Assembly (NCBI GenBank): GCA_039105265.1
Contig: JAPFFF010000001.1
Coordinates: 2,232,001-2,296,000, forward strand
DNA length: 64,000 nucleotides
Direction: 5' to 3'
From: Tritrichomonas musculus
Lineage: Eukaryota > Parabasalia > Tritrichomonadida > Tritrichomonadidae
Shown: positions 19,801-30,029 of the stretch, in pieces
How the letters are laid out: each line of letters opens with the position of its first letter
How positions within the stretch are numbered: position 1 is the stretch's first letter
The notes under the pieces: generated by a model
Databases searched by the model: none
What the model was told of the DNA's origin: nothing
Seen by the model: only the letters and a program-made list of their open reading frames with translations
Made by a program: the position numbers and the translations under genes

Positions 19801-21781
19801 GAAATTTTCATTCTTTAAAAGTAAGAAAAAGAAAGAATTGAAAAAATATCAGCTTGATGAAGAAGAGAATGAAAATTATATCGATGGTACTGATAATGAT
19901 AATGATGATGAAAATGATAGTGAAATTAACTTCAATGACAGTAATATTTGCCAACAAGCAATTGTCATTTCAAGAGCAACTGAAAAAGAAGGTTTTTTAT
20001 CATATCCATATTTTCATTTGCTTATTCTTTTATCAGCCCCACTTATCTTTGCATTGTTGGTTATTGCAATGTTTCAAATTCCATTGAGTTTAGTTGCTTC
20101 AACACAAGAAGAAACGTTCCAAAACATTCTCAATGGTGAATCACTTGCAAATCACTCATTGATCCTTTTGAATGCAACTTTTGACATACTAGAAAAGAGG
20201 GCTGGAATAGCAAGCAAGAGGGGATCGTACAACAAGAAGAAGACAAAGTTCATGGAAGAGTTTAATGAATATTTCAAACAAACCATTCATAATTATTTCA
20301 ATCATAATTTGGTCATAAAAAACGACGATCAAAAACATCCCAAAAATCAAATTAAAAAAGTATTAAATAAATATAAATTCTTGTTTGATTTAAGAAGAAA
20401 TCTCAATGATGGTGATTCTGCTGATATTTATCAGCAAGAGGAAATTATTGGTCTTGATGAAATTTTGAGTGATTTGAAGGATTTGAGTAGCTTCAATACT
20501 GAACGTTGTTATGAATTTTTTGACATTGTTTGTATGTCCGTTAAAACTGCTTTGATGACCATTACTGAATCAACAACTTCTCCATCAATTATTGCAACTA
20601 AGTGCATCCCTTTCATCTACTTGTTCACTTGGAATTTGTTCCAGGACCTCTTCTTCTCAGATGTCAATGATCTCTTCCTTATGAAAATTTCAAATGGAAC
20701 CAGTTTCATTATATCAACCGTTTTATTAATGTTAACGGTCGTCCACGTATCATTTTCATCATCGTTACTTTTGAAAAAGGCGTTCAATTCACTCTTCCAT
20801 TTTCCTGACGACTTTTTGAAACCACCTTCAGAAAAATTGAATGATAATTCAAAAAGTTATAAAGGAAAGATGCCAAAAAATGTCCTCATCATTACATCGA
20901 TCACAAGTACCGATGAAATCTATTCTGTTTCGGCTAATTCGAAAGAAATTATTAACCGAAATTTGAACGATCTTATTTCATTGAAAATGTCAGAAATGTT
21001 TCCAAAAGTGACACAAAATGGATTGAATGACGATACCTCTCAATTATGTGAATTTTCAATCACAGAGAAAAACAAAAAACTGTTTCGTTATTCAACCGAA
21101 CAAATTGGCTGTCTTACGAAAACGGTTTTAATTGAAGAAAAATCACCTGTTGTAGTCAATACGAGAGAAAAGTCGTTTGTCCAATATCTAAACGGTTTCA
21201 TCCCTCAATATTTTGCCGAATTGTATGGAAAAAACGATCAATTTGAATTCAATTATAACAATAACTTTGTTATTTGTGTCCGAATTTCAAGTGAAATTCC
21301 ATCTCAAATGATCGAAAAGTGCTTCAATTCAGCCAACCACATTTCTCAGAATTCTGTCTCAATCAACATAATAAGTGTTGATGGTGATATGATAACTTTT
21401 TCAAGCATTTCTAATTGTAAATTGATCGTCATCCTTTTGTTGATTCGTGACTTCATTGGCGACGTTCTCAAAACTACAAAAACTAAGAATTGCATCTATT
21501 CAATCTTTGTGCATTTCTTGGATGATTTTTGGATCAACGTTGTCAACAACGACGAGATTTATCTCGATTTCCATCCTTGCAATCTGGACTTCTTTAGATC
21601 GAGACTCTTCCATGTTGAAAATGGAAAAATTGCTTTTTCAAAAAGCGTCAAAATTCAGTTTCCTTCAATTCAGAAAATCACTAAAAAAGAAAAAATTAAA
21701 ATTGATTTTGATGACAATGAAGAATCGTTTTATACGATAATGATTGACGATTTGTCATCTAAAATCGTGGAATTCGTATAA
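16862..21781 (+). CDS. Giant multi-pass membrane protein, trichomonad cyclase-receptor-like with degenerate C-terminus
   Basis: 1639 codons. The first about 320 residues hold roughly eight hydrophobic spans (for example LVLFIYLVQLSFIFICCM). Then comes a soluble stretch with WVARREKRFFVASKEAL and a long helical region typical of trichomonad cyclase-type receptors. More membrane spans lie at about 638-662, 833-853, 1049-1071 and 1281-1303, flanking two likely extracellular loops (655-830 and 1075-1280). After the last span a PAS-like block (about 1339-1383, VLIITSITSTDEIYSVS) and a final about 250 residues resemble the position and secondary structure of a nucleotide cyclase domain. However, the metal-binding Asp motif expected near NFVICVRISSE is not seen, so this end looks catalytically dead. 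Overall resemblance to trichomonad adenylyl/guanylyl cyclase-like proteins is a family-level inference. Confidence 0.7.
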   Translation: MNFFKLSSLFNLYYLIRMKCPFRNYFNWLVLFIYLVQLSFIFICCMKPSDIFNTNQDSTFWGYLMAAILYPPWILGSKTLMMDSIFFFCISVIPFLIIIYSQIHIKKFSNQKHVNFWCALVIRICQQFLSPFMSIPIIFRFSYLIEQVFILRTYLELEMIFSFIIATINIILQLIHFYFAAVFLIPIDFVAHSKADYYDGKYNTLLQVIRVIIAVICFEITYIRNHIIAAIVIIIVFFICFLMLYFRLTIQAHVSPFGQYLEALPFFVCPFMILFKYFVKNEVYSLILLLVLFVFFAILLKIYNHFMVKLCLRAFYPFMVTGKQNNRIISVDNDFNEENDQINNDDFRPKFLIGSVISVIRIVASEYSDPDCLLRFLQLQKKSSELKNSCLIEVVRFLALFPSKRDECLKQLKDFQSKSNFNCFMVFIFKKILKSLNGIESTEKNLVCLNNFYRSFLVHKYLYWVARREKRFFVASKEALSAAYFFIEVKNEFQYLMKRYTYDSFLHYYYADFYLSACGNFEGYLRECQIARLLDNRFNPNDGLGASTNFNNDISLINESNVDNIIVDPLLHPMSIINPKILQFCSIEESKVNIHASVSSSSSRRFNISRQASMQVHKKKRQNHKSSPVATFLTEKKYLIPLLSVFHIYVPIALFLYVIAELYMKDQQIRRQSDELYNISVQLLGNFYIASSTVYLPYLSYEHANYSKQVNNSLFRPKFNRLMMPDHRFFMEDDQIMETFISLPFDIINFYSRIQPIGNMTGGVLFVLERYLSIHLFDNYTIKDVLDRIPYEMDDDVQSIFNDVYLKISEIKKNAILLREIYKNDLDGLYICKVAIITIFVFAIISCIVYIFQVNCIYRNDKTKIEFLSSERLFSMFLLQESKKGWELLRQSLESSSDATQEISLNSARSSVNLSSIQFSSTNGLNMLDVDDTKPNQINTNNIQEPLLEMAVKGHNFNEDLRSLINSRNFIKLKLSSIKSKFSFFKSKKKKELKKYQLDEEENENYIDGTDNDNDDENDSEINFNDSNICQQAIVISRATEKEGFLSYPYFHLLILLSAPLIFALLVIAMFQIPLSLVASTQEETFQNILNGESLANHSLILLNATFDILEKRAGIASKRGSYNKKKTKFMEEFNEYFKQTIHNYFNHNLVIKNDDQKHPKNQIKKVLNKYKFLFDLRRNLNDGDSADIYQQEEIIGLDEILSDLKDLSSFNTERCYEFFDIVCMSVKTALMTITESTTSPSIIATKCIPFIYLFTWNLFQDLFFSDVNDLFLMKISNGTSFIISTVLLMLTVVHVSFSSSLLLKKAFNSLFHFPDDFLKPPSEKLNDNSKSYKGKMPKNVLIITSITSTDEIYSVSANSKEIINRNLNDLISLKMSEMFPKVTQNGLNDDTSQLCEFSITEKNKKLFRYSTEQIGCLTKTVLIEEKSPVVVNTREKSFVQYLNGFIPQYFAELYGKNDQFEFNYNNNFVICVRISSEIPSQMIEKCFNSANHISQNSVSINIISVDGDMITFSSISNCKLIVILLLIRDFIGDVLKTTKTKNCIYSIFVHFLDDFWINVVNNDEIYLDFHPCNLDFFRSRLFHVENGKIAFSKSVKIQFPSIQKITKKEKIKIDFDDNEESFYTIMIDDLSSKIVEFV

Positions 21782-22179
21782 TTTATTAATTATTAATTTG
21801 CGTTGTAGTAATAAAATAGAATTTTTTTAATATTTTTGTAATCTATTCAAGTTTATGGTGATTAAATTGTATTTAATAAAAATTGAGAAATTTTTTTCTT
21901 TGATGCAAAGAAAAAGCAATGTTCAGATTTATTATTGTCTTTGTATATGATTTGAAAGTATTTTTTAAAATGATATTGAATAAAATTTTTTTTATTTAAA
22001 ATAATATAAAGAATGCAATTATAATTTTTAGATGGTATAACAAATTAAAAAAAAAGCTCATTGATTTTTTATAGCATTTGTTAGAAATCCTTTCAAACAA
22101 TCAGAGATTTTTTTTTTTATTTTAAACGGAAATTGGAAAAATTAAACGTGCGGCTTTTAAATAAAAAAAATCATCAAAA
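21782..22179. other. Spacer
   Basis: AT-rich; no gene or clear repeat seen. Confidence 0.5.
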
Positions 22180-22620
22180 ATGATTTCTGTCGATTTTAAA
22201 AGAATGTTCTCCAGACCCCTAAAACAGCAGCATGTACATGCTCATAATATTCTTGGAGATGAATGGTTTTGTACAGATAACAATGGTCAAGGAATTATAT
22301 GTTCAGCAGGAAATGGATCTGCACCATCTCCAATTAACTATCTTTTGATGTCGCTTGGAGCATGTACAGGTTCCGGAATTAAATTCAATCTTGAAAAGCG
22401 AGGTAAAAAAGTTAGAAGTGTTGATATTGATATAACTGGGGATTGGACCAGAAAGCCATCGTTGCGTATAGGAGATATACAATTGAATGTAACCGTTGAT
22501 GCAGATATCGATCAAGAATTATTTTCAAAAATTGTTGATGAAGTAACAAATAAGTTTTGCCCCGTTGCAGGTACTCTTCTTCACGCAGCAAATATTAAAT
22601 CTTCAGCTGTTGTTAAATAA
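22180..22620 (+). CDS. OsmC/Ohr-family peroxide-reducing protein, likely hydrogenosomal
   Basis: 146 codons, the usual length for OsmC. Conserved features: GSAPSPINYLLMSLGACTGS with peroxidatic Cys62, and FCPVAGTLLHA with resolving Cys127. OsmC proteins reduce organic hydroperoxides, usually with lipoylated protein as electron donor. The first 13 residues (MISVDFKRMFSRP) are short, basic and end in an Arg-x-Phe/Ser pattern like hydrogenosomal targeting peptides; a T. vaginalis OsmC is known from hydrogenosomes. The stop is followed by AAA, giving the TAAA that serves as polyadenylation signal in T. vaginalis. The family is bacterial in origin and was probably acquired by transfer long ago. 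Confidence 0.92.
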   Translation: MISVDFKRMFSRPLKQQHVHAHNILGDEWFCTDNNGQGIICSAGNGSAPSPINYLLMSLGACTGSGIKFNLEKRGKKVRSVDIDITGDWTRKPSLRIGDIQLNVTVDADIDQELFSKIVDEVTNKFCPVAGTLLHAANIKSSAVVK

Positions 22621-22825
22621 AAATTTAAATATTTTAATTAATGAAACTATTCATTTACCAAAATCGTATGTTACTCATATATTACTCCTAAATTGGCTAT
22701 TATGTAAAACTTAAGATAATTGACTCATTTTTATTTTTATGATAAACTTTTGAAGGGCTCTTATTTTTTGATATATTATGTATATACGTTTTTTAGATAT
22801 TAGAAATTCAAATTTTGTTCAACGG

Positions 22826-23215
22826 CAGGGATGTCCAACGTTGACGTTGAGCTCATTGAATTTAATAACAAATCGTTCATTGACGATCAAAGAAATGAAA
22901 GACCATCAACGAAACTTTCAACATTCAGATAACATTGAAAAAACAAAAGAGTTAACGTTGGTTTATATTATGAAAAAGTTTTTTAAAATATTTAAAATTT
23001 TTGATATATTTTTTCTATCATTCAATTTTTTTCGACCATTCAATTGAATAAATAAGAGAATGAATAAATTTTAAGAATATTGAACGATGTAAAAGCAAAA
23101 ATATTCTACTTTGAAACTAATTAGTATATTTTTATTATGAGCAATCCTATCTCCATGTAAAAATATTATAATTTGCCACGTTGACGTTGACATAAATTCA
23201 ACTTTGTTATCCCTG
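22826..23215. mobile_element. hAT-type non-autonomous element (390 bp)
   Basis: The left end CAGGGATGTCCAACG (22826) is matched by an inverted CAGGGATAAC at the right end (23215), the classic hAT-style CAGGG terminus. It is flanked by an 8-base direct repeat, TTCAACGG (22818-22825) and TTCAACGA (23216-23223), 7 of 8 identical, as expected for a hAT target duplication. The motif acgttgacgttga occurs near both ends in direct orientation. It encodes no transposase, so it would need one from elsewhere. Confidence 0.75.
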
Positions 23216-24005
23216 TTCAACGATATTTGAACCAAAAGTTTTTTATGTAACTGAAAGAAAAAAAGAGTTATTTTAAGCTACACTTTTTTTTCGATTTTGA
23301 TAATTCATTATATAATGCAAAAATGTCAATCACCAATCTTTTTGGATATTTCTATTATAACTCTGCTAGAGAGTTGAAAATTTGGTATTATCATTATTAT
23401 TTATATTAACTATATTTTAAAGTAGGTATTATTAAGTCTCCTGTTCTTAATGTTAGAGCCAACAAGGCAATAATTACAAAATGTGATGATATACTTAATC
23501 ATGTTTTTTATTATAATTTTCATTTATTTTTTTTTTCTATGACAAAATGGTTTTGGAATATGAAAAGCATCTTCTGGAAGAAACAAAAATTTAATCAATT
23601 TTTATTAAACATTATCCTTTATATGATTGATTGGTTTAATAAATTAACTCCTGCAATTTTGCAGAAGGTAAAAAAGATCATGTTATTATTATATAAAATT
23701 AATAATTTCTCTAACTTTCATGCAATCATTATGGATTTCGTAGTTAATTCATCAAAGCAATTAACTTTTGAAAAAAAAAAAAAAGTTCAACTTTTTGAAT
23801 AATTTATATTTCAATTTTTCAATAAAAAGGGAAAATTTCGATTTTTCTGTCGGGTTGAAAATTTAAATGTCAGTTCATCATGGTCGTTAATTCAAATTGA
23901 ATAAAATATTCAATTTAATAAAATATTTGACTTTTTACAAAATTTTTATAGTGAAGTCAAATATTTTTATTTATTTTTCATTTTTTACAATTTTAAATAA
24001 CTCTA
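23216..24005. other. AT-rich spacer
   Basis: A frame at 23539-23802 (87 codons, low-complexity, Lys/Asn/Phe/Ile-rich) has no motif and is not called a gene. Nothing else seen. Confidence 0.5.
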
Positions 24006-24320
24006 ATGAACCATCAAAGTAAAAAGTTACGACAGATAAGAAAAGATCACCACATTGCCCATTTTAATTTTATTGATTTTCCTCGGTTAATAACAAATTT
24101 AGATGAAGATGGATGGACAATAAATGATACGAATGAAAATAAAGAAGAAAAATCAGAAATGCATGATGAAAATGTTAACTCAAAAAATACAACATGCAAG
24201 GAATCCAAAAATCAATTATTTTCAATTGAAGAATCTTTTTGTGATAATGGAAATCAAGACTCAGACTCCTATGAAGAATTTTTTTATTTAAACGAATTAG
24301 ATCGAATTTGCCAAATTTAA
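24006..24320 (+). CDS. Small acidic hypothetical protein
   Basis: 104 codons. The N-terminus is basic (MNHQSKKLRQIRKDHH) and the rest is strongly acidic (NENKEEKSEMHDENV, DNGNQDSDSYEEFFYLNELD). The composition is less Phe/Ile/Lys-skewed than random frames of this AT content, which argues for coding, but I recognise no family and see no close neighbour. It could be a charged regulatory peptide or a chance frame. Confidence 0.35.
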   Translation: MNHQSKKLRQIRKDHHIAHFNFIDFPRLITNLDEDGWTINDTNENKEEKSEMHDENVNSKNTTCKESKNQLFSIEESFCDNGNQDSDSYEEFFYLNELDRICQI

Positions 24321-27300
24321 TAGATATTTTAATCATATTATTTTTGAAATCAAGATAGTCTTTAAATTATTCTTTGATGATTATCAAACAATGATTTAAA
24401 GAAGATCTTTTTTGAAAAAATAATAAAATTGATAATTTTTATAAAGTTAAAAAAACTCTAAATTTTTTCATTTACAGAATTGGTTTATTAATTTTGAAAT
24501 TCAGTATATCTAATTTGGTTCAATGATATTAACTATATTTAGCTGAATATTTATTTTTTTTACTCATATATTTTGAAAAGTTTACAAAAAAGTTTGAATT
24601 CTTTTTTATCTTCAAATAAAAAGTATAGTGAATGTTTGCCAAAATGGTTTACAATGTAAATATAAAAGCCAGAGATTTAATATAGATTATAATAATCATT
24701 ATAACTTCAAGAACGTTATATAGTAGCTTTGTTTTTGGTATTTTGATTTGACTAACTCTGTTTTTGGTATTTCGGTTGTATTTCGGTTGTATTTTTGTCT
24801 ATAACTTTTAACAACACTATAGATGATTGGTAAAAATAATTTCATAATGTCATTATTATTGTTTAGTGACTAAGATATTATCATAATTCAAAATCAAATA
24901 AACTATTGAAAATTTTAAAGTAAGTTATAGAATTCATTTAAAAATTTTAAATGCTCATATATCAATTCTTGATTTTATCATAATAACAAAAACGATCATT
25001 ATAATGCAAATGTATGTTTTTTTGAATATAAAATTAAAAATTGATAAAAATTACTGATGAAATATCGAGATTACATTTGAATTACATTTATAATATTTTA
25101 AATTTATTAAAAATCTTGATTTTTATCCTTTAAAAAACAAAACTAGAAAAAAGTAGAAGTGTATTTTTAAATCTTATTAAATATATCATGCATTTGATGC
25201 ATTTTTATTTACCATATTCATATCAATTTAAAAATATCATTAATAAATGACAGATTTTTAAAAAGCTTTCTATCGATTTTTTTGTTAAAATCATATGCGA
25301 AAAATTATGAAGAATGTTATTTAACGATATATTACTTTCTGTTTAAATTGAAAAACTAAAAATTGCGATTATTAGATATCAATCGTTAATTTGAAAATCG
25401 ATGAGTTGAACTTTTATATCGCAATATGTAATGTATATTCTGATCATACACAACATCCACGCACTTATATGCTTATTTTTGAGGAATTAGCCGCAATCTA
25501 ATTATATATCTTGAGTAGATAAGGAATTTTCGGATGAAACTCACGCCACTTTAATCTTCATCAGTCAGTAACCAAAATATATTTTTTTGGGATTTTTTCG
25601 CTGCATTCTTTGCATTGATTGGTAAAAAAAAACTCACTTTTTTTTGAATTTTCATTCTTTGCATTGATTGCTTCAGAACGAGAATTTTTTTTCTCAGCTT
25701 TTGAAGAGTAGCTGTAACGAAATTTTTTGGACAAGCCCTCTCAAAAAGTGGACTGTCAAATTGATTTTTCTCATTGGTAAGAAGGTTTTATGATTTTATA
25801 ATAACATAATATAAAACTTTATTTTGAGCGTTTGCACTTTTTAAATAAAATATTAAAATTCCTGGGAAAAATGTATAAATTCACGATGCTAAAAATGTGC
25901 ATGCGGTCATCCTTTATTGGGTAAAAATTTAAAATTAATTATAAATAAATAAATATCAAATATATGAGAATAATTCATTGGTCGCGTTAAGCTAAATTTT
26001 AATTCTATTCATGAAAGAATGTGAAAAATTTTGTAACAAAACAAAAAAATGAATTCTTTCTTTTTAAGTTTTCTTTTTGAATTGGATTTGAATTATTAAA
26101 TGAAAGATTTCCAACTTAGTGAATCTGCAAGTTCTTAACTATCCCATGAATCCAGCTTTAAACCCAAAGAAATCCAAAAATAATCAATCCAAATTCATAT
26201 TAAAATTATCTATAAAATTTGAAATAATATCATGATTAATCATTTTTACATATATTAAAATATTTTTCAGTCTATTAAAAAAAGGATCCTTTCATTGGAA
26301 CCTTGCTTTTAATAAAAAAAAATACTAATAACCAACAAAAAAGTTTACAATTTATAATTATTTAGCATGCACTATATTAAATATCAATAAACAACTCATT
26401 GCAACATATATTTTATTATTTACTTTCTGAAATAATAAATACAACTAATATAAATTTTGGAAAAAAAATATAATTTTCATATAGCTATTCAACTAATTAA
26501 TTATAGGTTATATCCAAAAATATTTTTGATTATCTAGTAATAAATTTTCGATCTTCTAGTATTTAATTACGGATTCTTTTCGTTTTAATTGTTAATATTG
26601 TGTCTAATGACCCTCAATGTCTTACAGTCTGATCTTTGATGTTTATGAAATTAATTTCAGATATTTACTGATTATTTGTCGATCTTTCTATAATAAATTA
26701 CCAATCTTTCAATAATTATTTTTCAATCGCTTCTTATTTAATAATAAAATTTATTACTAAATATTTATCTATCTTTTTCTTACTTCTTTTTGCTAGACTT
26801 TATTATATTAGATTAAAAATAATCTTCTACAAATATTAATTTATTAATTATTTTCCTGTTAAGTGCTCTTAAAAGTAAATTATCTTTAAATGATGGACAT
26901 AAAATTTTTTCTCCAGGATATTTATATTTTTTTAAAGATTTTTATTTTTTAATAATTCTCAATTTATTTGAATTTAATTCTATTGATTTCAATAGATCAT
27001 TCAATAATTACATTTTCTTTTTTCATAAATTTTATGATTATTTTCTTCTTTACTTATAATTAAAAATAAAAATCAAAATTTATAAAAAAAGTTTTTTTTT
27101 ATCAAATATAAAAATTTTATTTTAAAAATTTTAATAAAAAAATTTAAAAATATTTCATAGTTTGAATATTAATAACTATATAAATATTTACACTATATAT
27201 ATGATATTTGTATTTATTCAATATTTATGATAGTTGTTGTTTTAATGAGTTTTAAATGAGATAAAAATATTTATATTATTGAAAATCAAAAATTGAGAAG

Positions 27301-27990
27301 ATATATCTATTCCAATAGATATATGAATATATTGATAAAAAGGATATGTTTATCAAAGATATTTATGAATATATATATATATATAATAATTATATCATTC
27401 AAATATTATAGAATTTAAATGACATAAATAATCAGTTTTTAAAATAAGAATCTTTCTTTGATCTAAAAAAAATACAATCATCATCTAAAAAAAGTTGTAA
27501 TCAATAAAAAAGAGTTTATGATATTTTGAAATTGAAAATTATCAAATCATTAATCGTTGAATTTCAAGAAAATTGTATATTTTAATTATCCAATTCATTT
27601 TACATATCACTTAAATTGAATATAATTGTAAAATAAGTGTCTGAAACAGACCCCTCAAATATTAACTTTTTCTGTGAGGGCGATCTTCTCAAATAATAAA
27701 CGTTCACAGGTCAAATTAATAACGTATTACATCTGTACCTTAATTTAATTCAATGCGTATGATAAAAATTCAATGCAAATTAATCGTTTTTTTTTTTTTT
27801 TTTTTAATTAAAATTTTATCGAAAATAAACCAAAAATGAGAATCGAATTATTCTTATTTTAAAGCATTACGAAGAATAGATATGCATTTTTATATTTTAT
27901 TTTATTATAATATCGTTCTTTTAGCGAATAATTTTTGATTTTCAAATTTTTTTCCAAATAGGTGGACTCGAACTTGATCTCCTAAAAAGT
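24321..27990. other. Long AT-rich non-coding stretch
   Basis: About 3.7 kb with no gene. Local features: the words cattctttgcattgattg repeated at about 25599 and 25653; diverged repeats of a unit like gatctttctataataaattac around 26500-26780; an alternating TA tract near 27374-27384; and a T run near 27788. Confidence 0.6.
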
Positions 27991-28004
27991 CGTAAATAGG
28001 ACTT

Positions 28005-28150
28005 AAAGTCTAAAAAGTTTATCTCAAAAAATCATTAATTTAATTTAAAGTCTAAAAAGTTTATCTCAAAAAATCTTTAATTTAATTTTAAGTCTAAAAA
28101 GTTTATCTTAAAAAATCATTAAATTGAATTAAAGTCTAAAAAATTTCATC
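28005..28150. repeat. 42 bp tandem repeat, about 3.5 copies
   Basis: Unit beginning aaagtctaaaaagtttatct, starting at 28005, 28047 and about 28089, with the last copy decaying. Just to the left (27958-27982) the minus strand resembles the T arm of a tRNA (AAGTTCGAGTCCACCT), so the array may derive from a tRNA-like sequence. Confidence 0.7.
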
Positions 28151-28362
28151 AAATTCGTCATTAAAATATTCTATTCCCTCAAAAGTTTATCTCAAAAAGT
28201 CTCTCAATTTATTACTAACTAGAAAAACATTTATACCAAAAAATCAAATTATTATGGCTATGTCTCGAACTTTTTGGTCTCTTATGATAAAAAAATAAAA
28301 AATTTTTAAAAAGTTATATTTTTCGTTGTTGTTATTTTTGTGGAGTTCGTCAATTTATTCAT

Positions 28363-28598
28363 AAGACACCAAAACGACGACATGCGACACGAAGACCTGC
28401 GGCTAAAAAACAAAATTAATAATGTTTTTATTTTTGTCTTTCCATTAGCGAACAACAACCAACGAACACAACCAGCGAACAACAACCAACGAAACACAAT
28501 TATTGTGTTTTCGTTTAAACAATATTGTTTTTAATCGTTCTAAAAATGCAACCACAAACGAATAACAACGAAACACATGCAACAGAGGAACAAGGAAC
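28363..28598 (+). repeat. Left terminal inverted repeat
   Basis: Matches 32451-32659 inverted. It contains a direct duplication of the 27-base unit beginning agcgaacaacaaccaacg. The outer end reads AAGACACCAAAACGACGAC. Confidence 0.85.
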
Positions 28599-28855
28599 AG
28601 AGAGCTTACCAATGGAATACATCGATAGAAAAGATAAGTGCCAAGGCATTTAAAAGTTTCTTAGTGCTATTGTCTACGATTTTAACAAATATGTTTTAAT
28701 AAAAGACGAATTCGAAGATGTTTATCGATTCTCTACTGTTTGCGGAAGTTATTGTTGTACGTTTCCTTTCCTGTTCGTAAACAAGTATCGCAATCTATTC
28801 TTTCCAGGAATTAAATATTCGGATGTATCGGAATCTATGCAAGCGCCACCGTTTA

Positions 28856-29362
28856 CTATATAAAAATAAAACCAATTAATAATATTTTATTTTGGTTTAC
28901 CATTTGGTTAATAACATTAATAACTGTATTAAGAGAATCTTTAATCTCGTTAATCTTATTAATATTATTCTTAAATTGTGTTCGAATAGTTATTAAATCG
29001 TGTTCGTATTTGTTTGTGTGTTCTCGAAGTCGTTCTTCTAATGCATCCAATCTATTGGTTATATCTTCTATCGATTCGTGTTTATTGGTTTCTTTATCTG
29101 TTTTCTCTATTGGTTTGTATATTGTTAATACATCGCCTCGTTCCGTAAACTTATAGCCGTTTAACGGATAGTCTTTATTTAGCTGTCTTGCGTTAAGCTT
29201 ACTAAAACAGTTATAAGTTCGAAGCAATCGACGAGCTTCTTTAATGTTGTTATCTCGAAGATAGTTATAAAACTGTTCTATTAATTCGTTTTCTGTAACA
29301 GCACCAGATACATTATTGTTTTCTTCTTCCTCCTCTTCTTCTACATAATCGTTTACAAACAT
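28856..29362 (-). CDS. Element protein, coiled coil with C-terminal hydrophobic end
   Basis: 168 codons. The N-terminus has an acidic Glu run, the middle a helical segment (NELIEQFYNYLRDNNIKEARRLLRTYN), and the last 70 residues form a long coiled coil (NRLDALEERLREHTNKYEHD) that ends in LLIGFIFI. No family recognised. Its position inside the TIR element and its codon use unlike host genes assign it to the element. Long coiled coils occur in structural and fibre-like proteins of virus-derived elements, but that is only a possibility. Confidence 0.5.
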   Translation of the reverse strand: MFVNDYVEEEEEEENNNVSGAVTENELIEQFYNYLRDNNIKEARRLLRTYNCFSKLNARQLNKDYPLNGYKFTERGDVLTIYKPIEKTDKETNKHESIEDITNRLDALEERLREHTNKYEHDLITIRTQFKNNINKINEIKDSLNTVINVINQMVNQNKILLIGFIFI

Positions 29363-29503
29363 TGCGTTTGTGTGTTTTGTTTATAATACAATTAAACAAA
29401 TTTGTTCGCAATTTGTAAAACATTAATGTTGTTTTGTATTGCGCCAAATAAACAAAATTGTAAATTAAATAAACATTAAAACAATTTTTTATTTTATTAT
29501 ATA

Positions 29504-29803
29504 ATGGTTCCACCTCCAACAGCAACAAATTTAGAAACAGCTTTAAAAGATAGCAACATTAAATATATTCTTTACGAACAGTTCGGTTTAAGAGTTCTCG
29601 ATTTAATCGATGAAGATTATTTAATAATCCAACACAACAAATACGGTTCGTACACGTTATACATAAATAAACCCATTAATTACCAGTCAATTACAGAGCG
29701 ATTCGTTCCTGGCGGCTTCTTGTCTAAATACAAATCGATTTATTATCCTTCTTCCTTTATTGTCGATAACTTGGTTATGTCTGCTTCTTGCTTTAAGAAA
29801 TAA
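29504..29803 (+). CDS. Element protein, small, unknown
   Basis: 99 codons and the only plus-strand frame in the element of this quality. It mixes beta-like segments (IKYILYEQFGLRVLDLID, DYLIIQHNKYGSYTLYI) with a Pro-containing start (MVPPPTATN). It is divergent from the minus-strand gene at 28856-29362, with about 140 bases between starts that could hold a shared promoter. No homology recognised. Confidence 0.45.
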   Translation: MVPPPTATNLETALKDSNIKYILYEQFGLRVLDLIDEDYLIIQHNKYGSYTLYINKPINYQSITERFVPGGFLSKYKSIYYPSSFIVDNLVMSASCFKK

Positions 29804-30029
29804 AGGTAAAACAACGACGTTTACTAATTGGATAGGTCTTCTGTATACCAACAACGACTTTAAAAACACTTTCTTTATCTTTTATTATATCGTCTAGGAA
29901 TCGATTGCTCTTCGCTGTTTGTTCCTTGACATTTAATCGAAAACTAATTAAATAGCTTCCTTTGTGTTGGAATGTATTAAAGATTTCGATAACATCGCCT
30001 TGTTTAACGAGTTTATCGATAGGCTCGTG

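Noticed and set aside
22778-23047. 89-codon plus frame
   Set aside because: It overlaps the hAT-type element and has no motif.
23539-23802. 87-codon plus frame
   Set aside because: Low-complexity AT-driven composition, no family and no neighbour support.
28005-28150. CRISPR-like array
   Set aside because: Units are contiguous tandem repeats without unique spacers, in a eukaryotic genome.
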